The notes beneath the pieces were generated by a model, which was not told the DNA's origin, ran no database searches, and saw only the letters and a list, made by a program, of their open reading frames with translations. Shown piece after piece: positions 1 through 5,241 of a stretch of DNA of 5,241 nucleotides. Within the stretch, counting starts at the first letter, position 1. Each line of letters starts with the position of its first letter. This DNA comes from an uncultured Synergistaceae bacterium (GTDB lineage Bacteria; Synergistota; Synergistia; Synergistales; Aminobacteriaceae), in contig CALMZW010000067.1 of NCBI GenBank assembly GCA_937870605.1, forward strand, positions 1-5,241. Direction: 5' to 3'. Made by a program: the position numbers and the translations under genes.

Positions 1-570
1 GTCGGCTGTGGCGCGGGATCCCATATGATTGTTCATCCCTATCGCCCAGGGATACAACAGAAATACGCGCCGGACCTCTTCCCGTATGACATCGTCCGAG
101 GTATTCACTCCGATGAGAAAATTCTTGTCGTAGCCGTTTCCGACCGGCTCCATGGGCATATGGATCAACATCGGAATTTCCTTTTCCCTCGCGAATGCGG
201 CGACGTCTTCCGTCCTTGGCTGCCCGGGAATGACCGCCCATGTCAGCGGCAGAGATATGGCGGCCAGGTCCCGTGCGACACGCATTGACGAGCCCATGTC
301 ATCGACGATGATGGCGACGCACGGAAAACCCGGCGATCCGGGCGACGGCCTGTCAGGCGACGCCGGAATCGCAACCGGAGGAACATCCGGACTCGCGGGC
401 CGCTCCGAAGTTCCCGGAACCGCCCGGTCAGGCCGAATATCGACGTTCGCTCCCCGCTCCCCGGCGATCCGCGCATTCCGCCAGGCTGCGACGGAATACC
501 CGGCGGCCCATGCGGCGGCGACAAGCAGCAACCAGAAGGGAACGATCGCCCTGCGGCTGCGGGATCTCAT
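1..570 (-). CDS. Divergent polysaccharide deacetylase (YibQ-like), N-terminal part, cut by window edge
   Basis: I translated this by hand from the ATG at 570-568. The frame stays open for 190 codons to base 1, so the C-terminus lies outside the window. Residues 8-29 form a hydrophobic segment after an arginine-rich start (MRSRSRRA), so the protein is exported or anchored by its N-terminus with the bulk in the periplasm. Residues about 45-83 are a proline-rich linker. The catalytic-fold region then begins with VAIIVDDMGSS (85-95), followed by the family-typical LIHMPMEP (135-142) and GMNNHMGSRAT (178-188). These are hallmarks of the divergent polysaccharide deacetylase family (DUF610/YibQ), which has a NodB-like fold; its substrate is not established. 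The start codon overlaps the ctpA stop as ATGA (570-567). The nearest Shine-Dalgarno-like AAGGAG (592-587) is 16 bases away, so translational coupling to ctpA is likely. E. coli yibQ likewise follows envC. The family call is firm; any function in wall remodelling is inferred from neighbours. Confidence 0.93.
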   Translation of the reverse strand, partial: MRSRSRRAIVPFWLLLVAAAWAAGYSVAAWRNARIAGERGANVDIRPDRAVPGTSERPASPDVPPVAIPASPDRPSPGSPGFPCVAIIVDDMGSSMRVARDLAAISLPLTWAVIPGQPRTEDVAAFAREKEIPMLIHMPMEPVGNGYDKNFLIGVNTSDDVIREEVRRVFLLYPWAIGMNNHMGSRATAD

Positions 571-1823
571 TCTGACTCGGAATCCGCTCCTTCAGAGGAG
601 ACCTGTAGATTGGCCCGCATGAGCTTTTTCAGTTCCTCACGCGCACGGATCAGCTGTTTGTCCTTCGAATGCTCCTTTGTCAGCTCGCCGTCGACTTGAA
701 CGGTCGGCGTCAGCCCCACATGATCGATGACAAGTCCGGATGGCGTATGGTACCGTGCGATCGTGACGTAAATCCCGCTTCCATCCGACATGTTGAACAG
801 CGTCTGCACGGACCCCTTCCCGAAACTTTTCTTGCCGACAAGCAGCGCGCGACCGTGATCCGACAGCGCCCCCGCGACGATTTCCGAAGCGCTCGCGCTC
901 CCTTCGTTGATGAGCACCACCATAGGCATCGCGGTCAGGACGCCCGGGGTTGCGAAGATCTCGTCGTTCGCCCGGTCCACTCGCCCTTTCATTCCGACGA
1001 TCAGACCGCTGTCAAGGAACATGTCGGAGATGTCCACGGCGCCGTTCAAAAGGCCGCCGCCGTTGTTCCGGAGATCGAACACCATTCCCTTGGCGCCCTT
1101 CTTCTGGAGGGAAATCACGGCATCCCTGAGGTCGTCCGCCGATTTCTGCTGGAACTGCGACAGGCGCAAATACCCGGTCGTCCTGTCGAGCATTTCCGAC
1201 CGGACGGATTTGAGCTTGATGACTTCGCGGACGATGTCGAAGCGCAGGAGCTTGTCGACGTCATCCCGGCGAATCCATATCGTGACGCTGGTTCCGGCCT
1301 TCCCGCGAAGCATCTTGACGACGCGCTCGGAATCCCAGCCGAGGATCACTTCCTCCCCGACTTTGACGATCTGGTCCTGGGGTTTGAGCCCGGCGCGGTC
1401 GGCCGGCGTATCCTCGATGGGGCTGATGACGAGCGTCCTGCCGTCGCGCTGTCCGATGTAAATGCCGAGTCCGCCGTACTCCCCCTCCATTTCGATCTGC
1501 TCCTCCTTGAGCTGGGGCGGATCGACGAAACGGGTATACGGATCCTGCCAGGCGGCGACCATCCCGCGGATGGCGCCGTACAGCATCTTGTCTTCGGGTA
1601 TGTCCTTGCTGACCGCGTCTATCTGATACGTTTCGATAATCGCCCTGGCCTGCTTCATGAGCCACAGCGACTGAGGCTTGAACGGCGATACCCGCGACAA
1701 GTCGTCCATGTTATCCGCATGGGCGACCACCCCGCCGGGAATCGTCACCGAATAAAAGAGACACGCCGCAACACCTGCGCCTACAACAAATCCACCTATA
1801 GAGGCTTTAATCCGTGAGAACAT
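567..1823 (-). CDS. ctpA: S41 carboxy-terminal processing protease (CtpA/Prc family)
   Basis: A 418-residue periplasmic serine protease of the tail-specific type, full length for the family. Residues 7-36 are a hydrophobic export segment ending in AHA, a plausible signal peptidase I site; an uncleaved anchor is also possible. The N-terminal helical region (about 46-105) is followed by a PDZ domain (about 108-198, containing EYGGLGIYIG) and the S41 core. The core shows FDLRNNGGGLL (249-259), GSASASEIVAGAL (308-320) and GKKSFGKGSVQ (330-340). By alignment with known CTPs the catalytic residues are Ser311, Lys336 and Gln340; the Ser-Lys spacing of 25 matches the family, so the enzyme should be active. 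The ATG is preceded by AGGAAGG (1840-1834) and GGAG (1830-1827), 15 bases after the M23 gene stop. Such proteases trim or degrade periplasmic proteins, including cell-wall hydrolases in some species. Its place next to an M23 gene suggests that role here, which is inference. The C-terminus is a short acidic tail (EGADSESE). Confidence 0.97.
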   Translation of the reverse strand: MFSRIKASIGGFVVGAGVAACLFYSVTIPGGVVAHADNMDDLSRVSPFKPQSLWLMKQARAIIETYQIDAVSKDIPEDKMLYGAIRGMVAAWQDPYTRFVDPPQLKEEQIEMEGEYGGLGIYIGQRDGRTLVISPIEDTPADRAGLKPQDQIVKVGEEVILGWDSERVVKMLRGKAGTSVTIWIRRDDVDKLLRFDIVREVIKLKSVRSEMLDRTTGYLRLSQFQQKSADDLRDAVISLQKKGAKGMVFDLRNNGGGLLNGAVDISDMFLDSGLIVGMKGRVDRANDEIFATPGVLTAMPMVVLINEGSASASEIVAGALSDHGRALLVGKKSFGKGSVQTLFNMSDGSGIYVTIARYHTPSGLVIDHVGLTPTVQVDGELTKEHSKDKQLIRAREELKKLMRANLQVSSEGADSESE

Positions 1824-1833
1824 GATCTCCTGG

Positions 1834-1840
1834 CCTTCCT
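1834..1840 (-). promoter_or_regulatory. Ribosome binding site of ctpA
   Basis: AGGAAGG lies 10 bases before the ctpA ATG (1823-1821) and overlaps the last two bases of the M23 gene stop codon (TAG, 1841-1839). A closer GGAG (1830-1827) has only 3-base spacing, so the upstream run is the better site. Confidence 0.5.
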
Positions 1841-3035
1841 ATCGACGTAAATACGCGAAGGGATCCCTCGCGTCACCGTTAACACGTACTTCAAAGTGCA
1901 AATGCGCTCCCGTCGCCGTTCCCGAGGACCCGACGGTCCCTATGGTCTGTCCCTCTTTGACCGGCATTCCTTCCTCCACGACGGAACTGGAAAGATGCGC
2001 GTAGACCGTCGTCAGACTGTTGCCGTGATCGACGATCACTATCTGCCCGTACCCGCGCAGCCACCCGGAATACAGGACCTCGCCCGGACCGGCCGCACGA
2101 ACGGGAACTCCCCGTGCCGCCCGGATGTCGATCCCCGTATGCATCATCTTCGTCTTGAACGTCGGATGGACGCGCAATCCGAATGTGCTCGATATTTCCC
2201 CCCGGACGGGCCACGCGAAACGGCTTCCCCGGGCCATCATGACGGAACTGTCGGGCTTCCGGTGCGCCTTTGCGGCCTCTTCCGCCTTCTTTTTCATGAG
2301 CAATGTAATCGTCCTGCTGATCTCCCTCTGTGCGTCCTCCAGCTCCTTCATCGCAGCCTTGTGGACCTGGCGTTCTTTCTGAACCCTGTCCAGCAGCGAA
2401 TTATGTTCGGAAATGCTCGCCTTGTAGCGGCCCCTCTCGCCCGAGAGATTCTGCTGATGCGAATCCAGTTGCTTTTTCTGGGTCTGAAGTTCCCGTGTCG
2501 ACGATTCCAGGAGCGCCTTCTTTCGAAAAAGCTCCTCGAGCATCTGCTCGTCCTGTCGGGCGATTCTCCCCAGAAGAACGGACGTCGCCATCGCCTCATG
2601 CGCGGAGGCGGACGAAAGAAGCAGATTGAACTCGGCGATCCCGCCGTACTTGTAGATCGCGGTGACGCGTTCGCGGAGCATGGCCGTAATATCGCCGATC
2701 CGGCCCTCCGTCTCCCGTATCGTCCGTTTCAGCCCGACGATGGACCCTTGAACTTTCTTTTCTTTCAGTTCAAGAATGCGGATCTTGTGCTCCGTCATCC
2801 GTTTGCGCTGGTCGAGATCGCTGAGTTGCGTCAGAACGCCCTTTTCCTTCCTGTTCATCTCCTGAACGAGCGTCCGGTGTTTGGATATCTGGGACTCAAG
2901 CGCGCGCATGCGCGTCTCTTCCTGTGATATCCGGGCGTCGAGATCCGACTCCTCGGCAGCCCGTGCGCCCGCAGCCGACACGAAGAACGCCAGAAGCATC
3001 AGAAACCGGACAACGAACTTCCGCCCGTTTCTCAT
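1839..3035 (-). CDS. envC: EnvC-like coiled-coil protein with C-terminal M23 (LytM) peptidase domain
   Basis: A 398-residue secreted protein. The chosen ATG (3035-3033) gives a clean signal peptide: basic MRNGRK, a hydrophobic core, and likely cleavage at ARA-AE after residue 26. The frame is open to an ATG at 3092, but that adds a proline- and arginine-rich stretch before the signal and overlaps ftsX. Residues about 28-256 are charged, heptad-like coiled coil, interrupted near 130-150 by FNLLLSSASAHEAM, a segment typical of EnvC-like proteins. After a linker, the M23 domain fills about 272-398, with HTGID (His299, Asp303), YAHLS (His347) and GAHLHFEV (His378, His380). All the usual zinc and catalytic positions are present. 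E. coli EnvC, which docks on FtsX and activates amidases, has a degenerate site, so this protein may itself cut peptidoglycan peptides. The position directly after ftsEX fits a divisome-linked wall hydrolase or activator. Whether it cleaves, activates amidases, or does both cannot be read from sequence. Confidence 0.95.
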   Translation of the reverse strand: MRNGRKFVVRFLMLLAFFVSAAGARAAEESDLDARISQEETRMRALESQISKHRTLVQEMNRKEKGVLTQLSDLDQRKRMTEHKIRILELKEKKVQGSIVGLKRTIRETEGRIGDITAMLRERVTAIYKYGGIAEFNLLLSSASAHEAMATSVLLGRIARQDEQMLEELFRKKALLESSTRELQTQKKQLDSHQQNLSGERGRYKASISEHNSLLDRVQKERQVHKAAMKELEDAQREISRTITLLMKKKAEEAAKAHRKPDSSVMMARGSRFAWPVRGEISSTFGLRVHPTFKTKMMHTGIDIRAARGVPVRAAGPGEVLYSGWLRGYGQIVIVDHGNSLTTVYAHLSSSVVEEGMPVKEGQTIGTVGSSGTATGAHLHFEVRVNGDARDPFAYLRR

Positions 3036-3044
3036 TTCCCGACG

Positions 3045-3050
3045 CCCCTC
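3045..3050 (-). promoter_or_regulatory. Ribosome binding site of the M23/EnvC-like gene
   Basis: GAGGGG sits 9 bases before the ATG at 3035-3033; its first two bases are the last two of the ftsX TGA stop codon. A second purine run, GGGA (3040-3037), is too close to the ATG to be the main site. The site supports the internal ATG over the upstream in-frame ATG at 3092. Confidence 0.65.
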
Positions 3051-3933
3051 AGGACGGCCGGGCCGCCCTGGTGATGAAACGGGTGACCGCAAACCAGCTG
3101 CACATCCATCCGAGCGTCATGCCGGTCCCGAGAAGAATGAGATGAAACTTCAACAGAAACGTCTGGTTCTGAAGCATCACCACAAATGGAAGCGTCGCTT
3201 TCAGAACGCTCACGACGTAGGCATAGCCGGACGCAAGCGCGACAACCGCCAGAACGGCGCCTATTGTACCAAGAAACAGCCCCTGCAACACAAAGGGAAA
3301 CGCGATATAGGTCCGTGTCGCGCCGACGAGAAGCATCACCTGAATCTCCTCGCTCTTCGAATACAGGGCTATGCGGATCGTATTGAAAATAACGAGAGAG
3401 CTGATAATCGCGCCGAGGAGCATGATGGCTCCCGAGACGCGCGTCGCCAGAACGGAAATCCGGGATAGTTTGTCCGCAAGCTGTCCCGAATAGACGACTT
3501 CCTCGACGGACGGGAGCGCAACCAGATCCCGGACCAGCATCGAAACGAACGAGGCTTTTTCCACCTGGATCTCGAGTCCCCACGGGAGGGGATTCTCCCC
3601 GAGCAGCGTGACCGCTTTGGCCTGATTGCCCAGCTTTGCGCGAAGCCTGTCGAGCGCCTCCTCCGGGGAAATGACGCGGACGTCGCGGACATAGGATACC
3701 GATCTGATGCGTCCGGCAAGCCCCGAGGCGTCGCTTCCGTTCTTGAGATACGCCTGCACGACAAGTTCTCCCTCGACACGATTGACCATGTGTCTGAGAT
3801 TCAGGGCGAAGAGCGATGAGAGACCGAGCAGAAAGAGAACGGTCACCGTCGTCAGCAACGTGAGGATGCTGAGCCCCCAGTGGCGCGTAATCAATCTGAG
3901 CGTATCCCTGAGAATATACCTAAAGCTCCCCAT
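3049..3933 (-). CDS. ftsX: Cell division ABC transporter-like permease FtsX
   Basis: A 294-residue inner-membrane protein of the FtsEX complex. It has a short cytoplasmic N-terminus (1-19) and TM1 at about 20-45. A periplasmic domain spans about 46-165 and contains ENPLPWGLEIQ (113-123), a conserved FtsX feature. TM2 lies at about 168-190, TM3 at about 208-240 and TM4 at about 262-286. The loop after TM2, NTIRIALYSKSEEIQVMLLVGAT (184-206), is the characteristic FtsX cytoplasmic motif. The protein is shorter than E. coli FtsX (about 350 residues), mainly because it lacks the long N-terminal cytoplasmic tail. FtsX does not transport a known substrate; it transmits FtsE ATP hydrolysis to periplasmic wall hydrolases or their activators. 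Its ATG lies within the end of ftsE (14-bp overlap), with a poorly spaced GAGAGG (3953-3948) upstream, which points to translational coupling. The M23/EnvC-like partner gene starts 13 bases after its TGA stop. Confidence 0.96.
   Translation of the reverse strand: MGSFRYILRDTLRLITRHWGLSILTLLTTVTVLFLLGLSSLFALNLRHMVNRVEGELVVQAYLKNGSDASGLAGRIRSVSYVRDVRVISPEEALDRLRAKLGNQAKAVTLLGENPLPWGLEIQVEKASFVSMLVRDLVALPSVEEVVYSGQLADKLSRISVLATRVSGAIMLLGAIISSLVIFNTIRIALYSKSEEIQVMLLVGATRTYIAFPFVLQGLFLGTIGAVLAVVALASGYAYVVSVLKATLPFVVMLQNQTFLLKFHLILLGTGMTLGWMCSWFAVTRFITRAARPS
3050..3070 (-). promoter_or_regulatory. GC-rich stem-loop at the end of ftsX, abutting the next ribosome binding site
   Basis: On the transcript, CAGGGCGGC (3070-3062) can pair with GCCGUCCUG (3058-3050) around a CCG loop. 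That gives nine pairs, one of them G-U. The stem covers the last ftsX codons and ends on the G of its stop, directly against the Shine-Dalgarno sequence of the M23 gene. No U-run follows, so it is not an intrinsic terminator. It may be a coupling or RNA-stability element, or a by-product of GC-rich codons (Ala-Ala-Arg-Pro). Confidence 0.35.
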
Positions 3934-4615
3934 CGATCACGTACCGGCCTCTCTTCTCGTCACGTTTCAGTCGTCCGTCGTGGAGTTCGACGACGCGCTG
4001 CCGATACGCATCCACGAGATACTGGTCGTGCGTCGCCACGATGACGGTCGTTCCGGCGGCATTGATGGACAGGAGCAACCGCACGATTTCCTCCGACGTA
4101 TGAAGATCGAGATTTCCCGTCGGTTCGTCCGCCAGGAATATGGACGGAGAATTCGCCATGGCGCGGGCGATCGCCACCCGCTGCCGTTCCCCCCCCGAGA
4201 GCTGCATCGGCTTGAGGAATCGGCGACGCCACAGTCCGACCAGATCGATCACCTCGTTGACGCGGGTCTGCACGATCCTCGGGGGAACGCCCATCGCTTC
4301 GAGGACGAAGGCCACGTTTTCGAAGACGGTCAGATCCGGCAGGAGTTTGAAGTCCTGGAACACGACGCCGATGCTCCGCCTGTAGTACGGCAACTCGGAG
4401 GCGCGAATTTTCCGGAGGTTCTGGTTTCCCACGGAAATCTGCCCCCGCGTCGGAACGATCTCACGTGTTATGAGCCGGAGCAGCGTCGTCTTGCCGGACC
4501 CGGTCGTTCCGATCAGGTAGACGAATTCCCCCTTTTCGACGGTCAGGAAAACATCCTCGAGCGCGACGATGTCCGGAGCGAAAATCTTCGTGATTCCGGC
4601 GATGCGGACCTCCAC
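3920..4615 (-). CDS. ftsE: Cell division ATP-binding protein FtsE
   Basis: A 231-residue ABC ATPase starting at a GTG codon (4615-4613), preceded by GAGG (4625-4622) with 6-base spacing. The frame is open upstream to 4795, but that part lies inside the transketolase gene, is arginine-rich and has no ABC homology, so it is not coding here. Motifs are complete: Walker A GTTGSGKT (36-43), Q-loop VVFQD (Gln87), the FtsE-typical YYRRSIGVVFQDFKLLPDLT (77-96), signature LSGGE (139-143), Walker B IFLADE (159-164) with catalytic Glu164, D-loop NLD, and H-loop ATHD (His196). FtsE works on the cytoplasmic face with FtsX at the division site; ATP cycling drives conformational change rather than transport. 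The Walker A loop reads GTTGSGKT rather than the commoner GxSGAGKS/T, which should still be functional. The gene starts 11 bases after the transketolase stop and overlaps ftsX by 14 bases. LolD and MacB ATPases are related alternatives, but the adjoining ftsX settles the call. Confidence 0.97.
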   Translation of the reverse strand: MEVRIAGITKIFAPDIVALEDVFLTVEKGEFVYLIGTTGSGKTTLLRLITREIVPTRGQISVGNQNLRKIRASELPYYRRSIGVVFQDFKLLPDLTVFENVAFVLEAMGVPPRIVQTRVNEVIDLVGLWRRRFLKPMQLSGGERQRVAIARAMANSPSIFLADEPTGNLDLHTSEEIVRLLLSINAAGTTVIVATHDQYLVDAYRQRVVELHDGRLKRDEKRGRYVIDGEL

Positions 4616-4621
4616 GTCCGG

Positions 4622-4625
4622 CCTC
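4622..4625 (-). promoter_or_regulatory. Ribosome binding site of ftsE
   Basis: GAGG lies 6 bases upstream of the GTG at 4615-4613, in the 11-base gap after the transketolase stop. This is good spacing and, together with the loss of ABC homology upstream, it decides the GTG as the ftsE start. Confidence 0.7.
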
Positions 4626-4626
4626 G

Positions 4627-5241
4627 CTAGAGCGCGTCCGGGCTGCGACGCCTCAGGGTCCACGCCTGAAAGGCGGCGCTCACGATCCGCTCGGCGGTCA
4701 GCCCGTAGTACGCCTGTAATTCTTCGGGAGTGCCGCTCTGTCCGAAAAGATCCTTGACCGCGACGGACAGGACAGGCACGGGATAATGCTCGCACAGAAG
4801 ATGCGTCACGGCTTCTCCGAGCCCTCCCTTCCGGAAGTGTTCCTCAGCGACAACGCAACAGCCGGTCCGGTGCGCCGAACTCAGAATGATCTCGGCGGGA
4901 AGCGGGGATATCGAGTAACAGTCGATCACTTCCGCTTCGATATTCTGTTGCGAGAGTATTGTAGCAGCTTCCAGCGCTTCGTGAACCATGATCCCGCACG
5001 CGCAGATCGTCACCCCATCCCCTTCACGGAGCAACCGAGCGCCGCCCACGTGAAAATCCGAGTCGGACCGTTCGTAGACGGGAGGGGTGGGCATCCGTCC
5101 CAGTCTGATATAGACGGGACCTTTCCAGGAGTTCGCGTTGCAGATCTGAACGATCGCGGATGCGTAATCCGAGGGACAAAGGACGGCGACGTCCGGCAGA
5201 AGGCGCATCAGCGCAAGATCCTCGAGCATCTGGTGCGTCGC
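4627..5241 (-). CDS. Transketolase C-terminal part (pyrimidine-binding and C-terminal domains), cut by window edge
   Basis: The frame is open from the right edge to a TAG at 4629-4627, giving the last 204 residues; the start lies outside the window. The fragment begins ATHQMLEDLALMR, which matches the GPTHQPxEDLA motif of transketolases; His3 corresponds to the active-site His473 of E. coli TktA. IRLGR (45-49) follows the GPVY segment, and the C-terminal domain shows AEEHFRKGGLGEAV (132-145) and KDLFGQSGTPEELQAYYGL (163-181), a standard family ending. Transketolases use thiamine diphosphate to move two-carbon units in the pentose phosphate pathway. The sequence style resembles the separate C-terminal subunit (about 310 residues) of split transketolases, in which case the N-terminal subunit would lie to the right; the window cannot show whether it is split or full length. 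Related DXS and pyruvate dehydrogenase E1-beta proteins share this architecture but fit the motifs less well. Only 11 bases separate it from ftsE, so the two are probably cotranscribed. Confidence 0.9.
   Translation of the reverse strand, partial: ATHQMLEDLALMRLLPDVAVLCPSDYASAIVQICNANSWKGPVYIRLGRMPTPPVYERSDSDFHVGGARLLREGDGVTICACGIMVHEALEAATILSQQNIEAEVIDCYSISPLPAEIILSSAHRTGCCVVAEEHFRKGGLGEAVTHLLCEHYPVPVLSVAVKDLFGQSGTPEELQAYYGLTAERIVSAAFQAWTLRRRSPDAL

Noticed and set aside
243..524. Minus-strand 93-codon frame within the deacetylase region
   Set aside because: It is out of frame with the deacetylase reading from 570, which carries the VDDMG, HMPMEP and GMNNHMGS motifs. It is a shadow of that gene.
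669..1817. Plus-strand open frame of 382 codons opposite ctpA
   Set aside because: It lies wholly antisense to a gene with complete S41 motifs. The translation is rich in Arg, Asp, His and Pro with no recognisable domain, as expected for a shadow frame in GC-rich DNA.
2903..2914. Perfect 12-base palindrome CGCGCATGCGCG, considered as an operator
   Set aside because: It falls inside the M23 coiled-coil coding region, explained by Arg-Met-Arg-Ala codons, far from any likely promoter.
1896..2927. Plus-strand open frame of 343 codons opposite the M23 gene
   Set aside because: Antisense to a clear coiled-coil/M23 coding region, with no motif or export signal of its own. Treated as a shadow frame.
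3036..3092. Upstream ATG for the M23 protein at 3092
   Set aside because: It would put a Pro/Arg-rich stretch before the signal peptide and overlap ftsX by 44 bases. The ATG at 3035 gives a normal signal peptide and has GAGGGG at good spacing.
3707..4630. Plus-strand open frame of 307 codons opposite ftsX and ftsE
   Set aside because: Spans two well-supported genes on the other strand and their overlap. Its composition is shadow-like and no family is recognisable.
4616..4795. N-terminal extension of FtsE by 60 residues
   Set aside because: It overlaps the transketolase C-terminal coding region and is arginine-rich and unlike ABC proteins. The GTG at 4615 has a well-spaced GAGG.
1..5241. Mobile element, CRISPR array, tRNA/rRNA, or intrinsic terminator
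   Set aside because: No direct-repeat array, transposase or integrase motif, RNA gene signature, or hairpin followed by a T-run was seen; coding sequence fills nearly the whole window.

Overview
The window is a tightly packed run of six genes, all on the minus strand, with no intergenic gap over 15 bp. It is read here from right to left, in the direction of transcription. The layout looks like part of one operon from a Gram-negative bacterium. The DNA is moderately GC-rich. The order ftsE - ftsX - EnvC-type M23 protein - S41 carboxy-terminal protease - divergent polysaccharide deacetylase resembles clusters I associate with deltaproteobacteria (Desulfobacterota). That taxonomic guess is an inference from gene order only.

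The right end (4627-5241) holds the C-terminal 204 residues of a transketolase-type protein, cut by the window edge. Next come ftsE (3920-4615, GTG start) and ftsX (3049-3933), which overlap by 14 bp and encode the two halves of the FtsEX divisome complex. An exported coiled-coil protein with a C-terminal M23 (LytM) domain follows at 1839-3035, then a CtpA-type S41 protease at 567-1823. The left end (1-570) holds the first 190 residues of a YibQ-like divergent polysaccharide deacetylase, whose start codon overlaps the ctpA stop as ATGA. Spacings from right to left are +11, -14, +13, +15 and -4 bp, so transcription as one message and translational coupling are likely. No promoter or terminator was recognised.

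Five of the six genes fit one job: remodelling peptidoglycan during cell division. FtsE hydrolyses ATP, FtsX carries the signal across the inner membrane, and the EnvC-like coiled coil would dock on the FtsX periplasmic domain. Its M23 domain activates or performs wall cleavage. CtpA could control the level of wall hydrolases, and the deacetylase-fold protein is a periplasmic partner of unknown substrate. The transketolase is the metabolic outlier. The points most worth checking are the complete set of M23 zinc and catalytic residues, which E. coli EnvC lacks, the protease placed directly beside a potential substrate, and a GC-rich stem-loop at the ftsX/M23 junction. None of this amounts to a clearly new system; it is a well-formed variant of a known division cluster.
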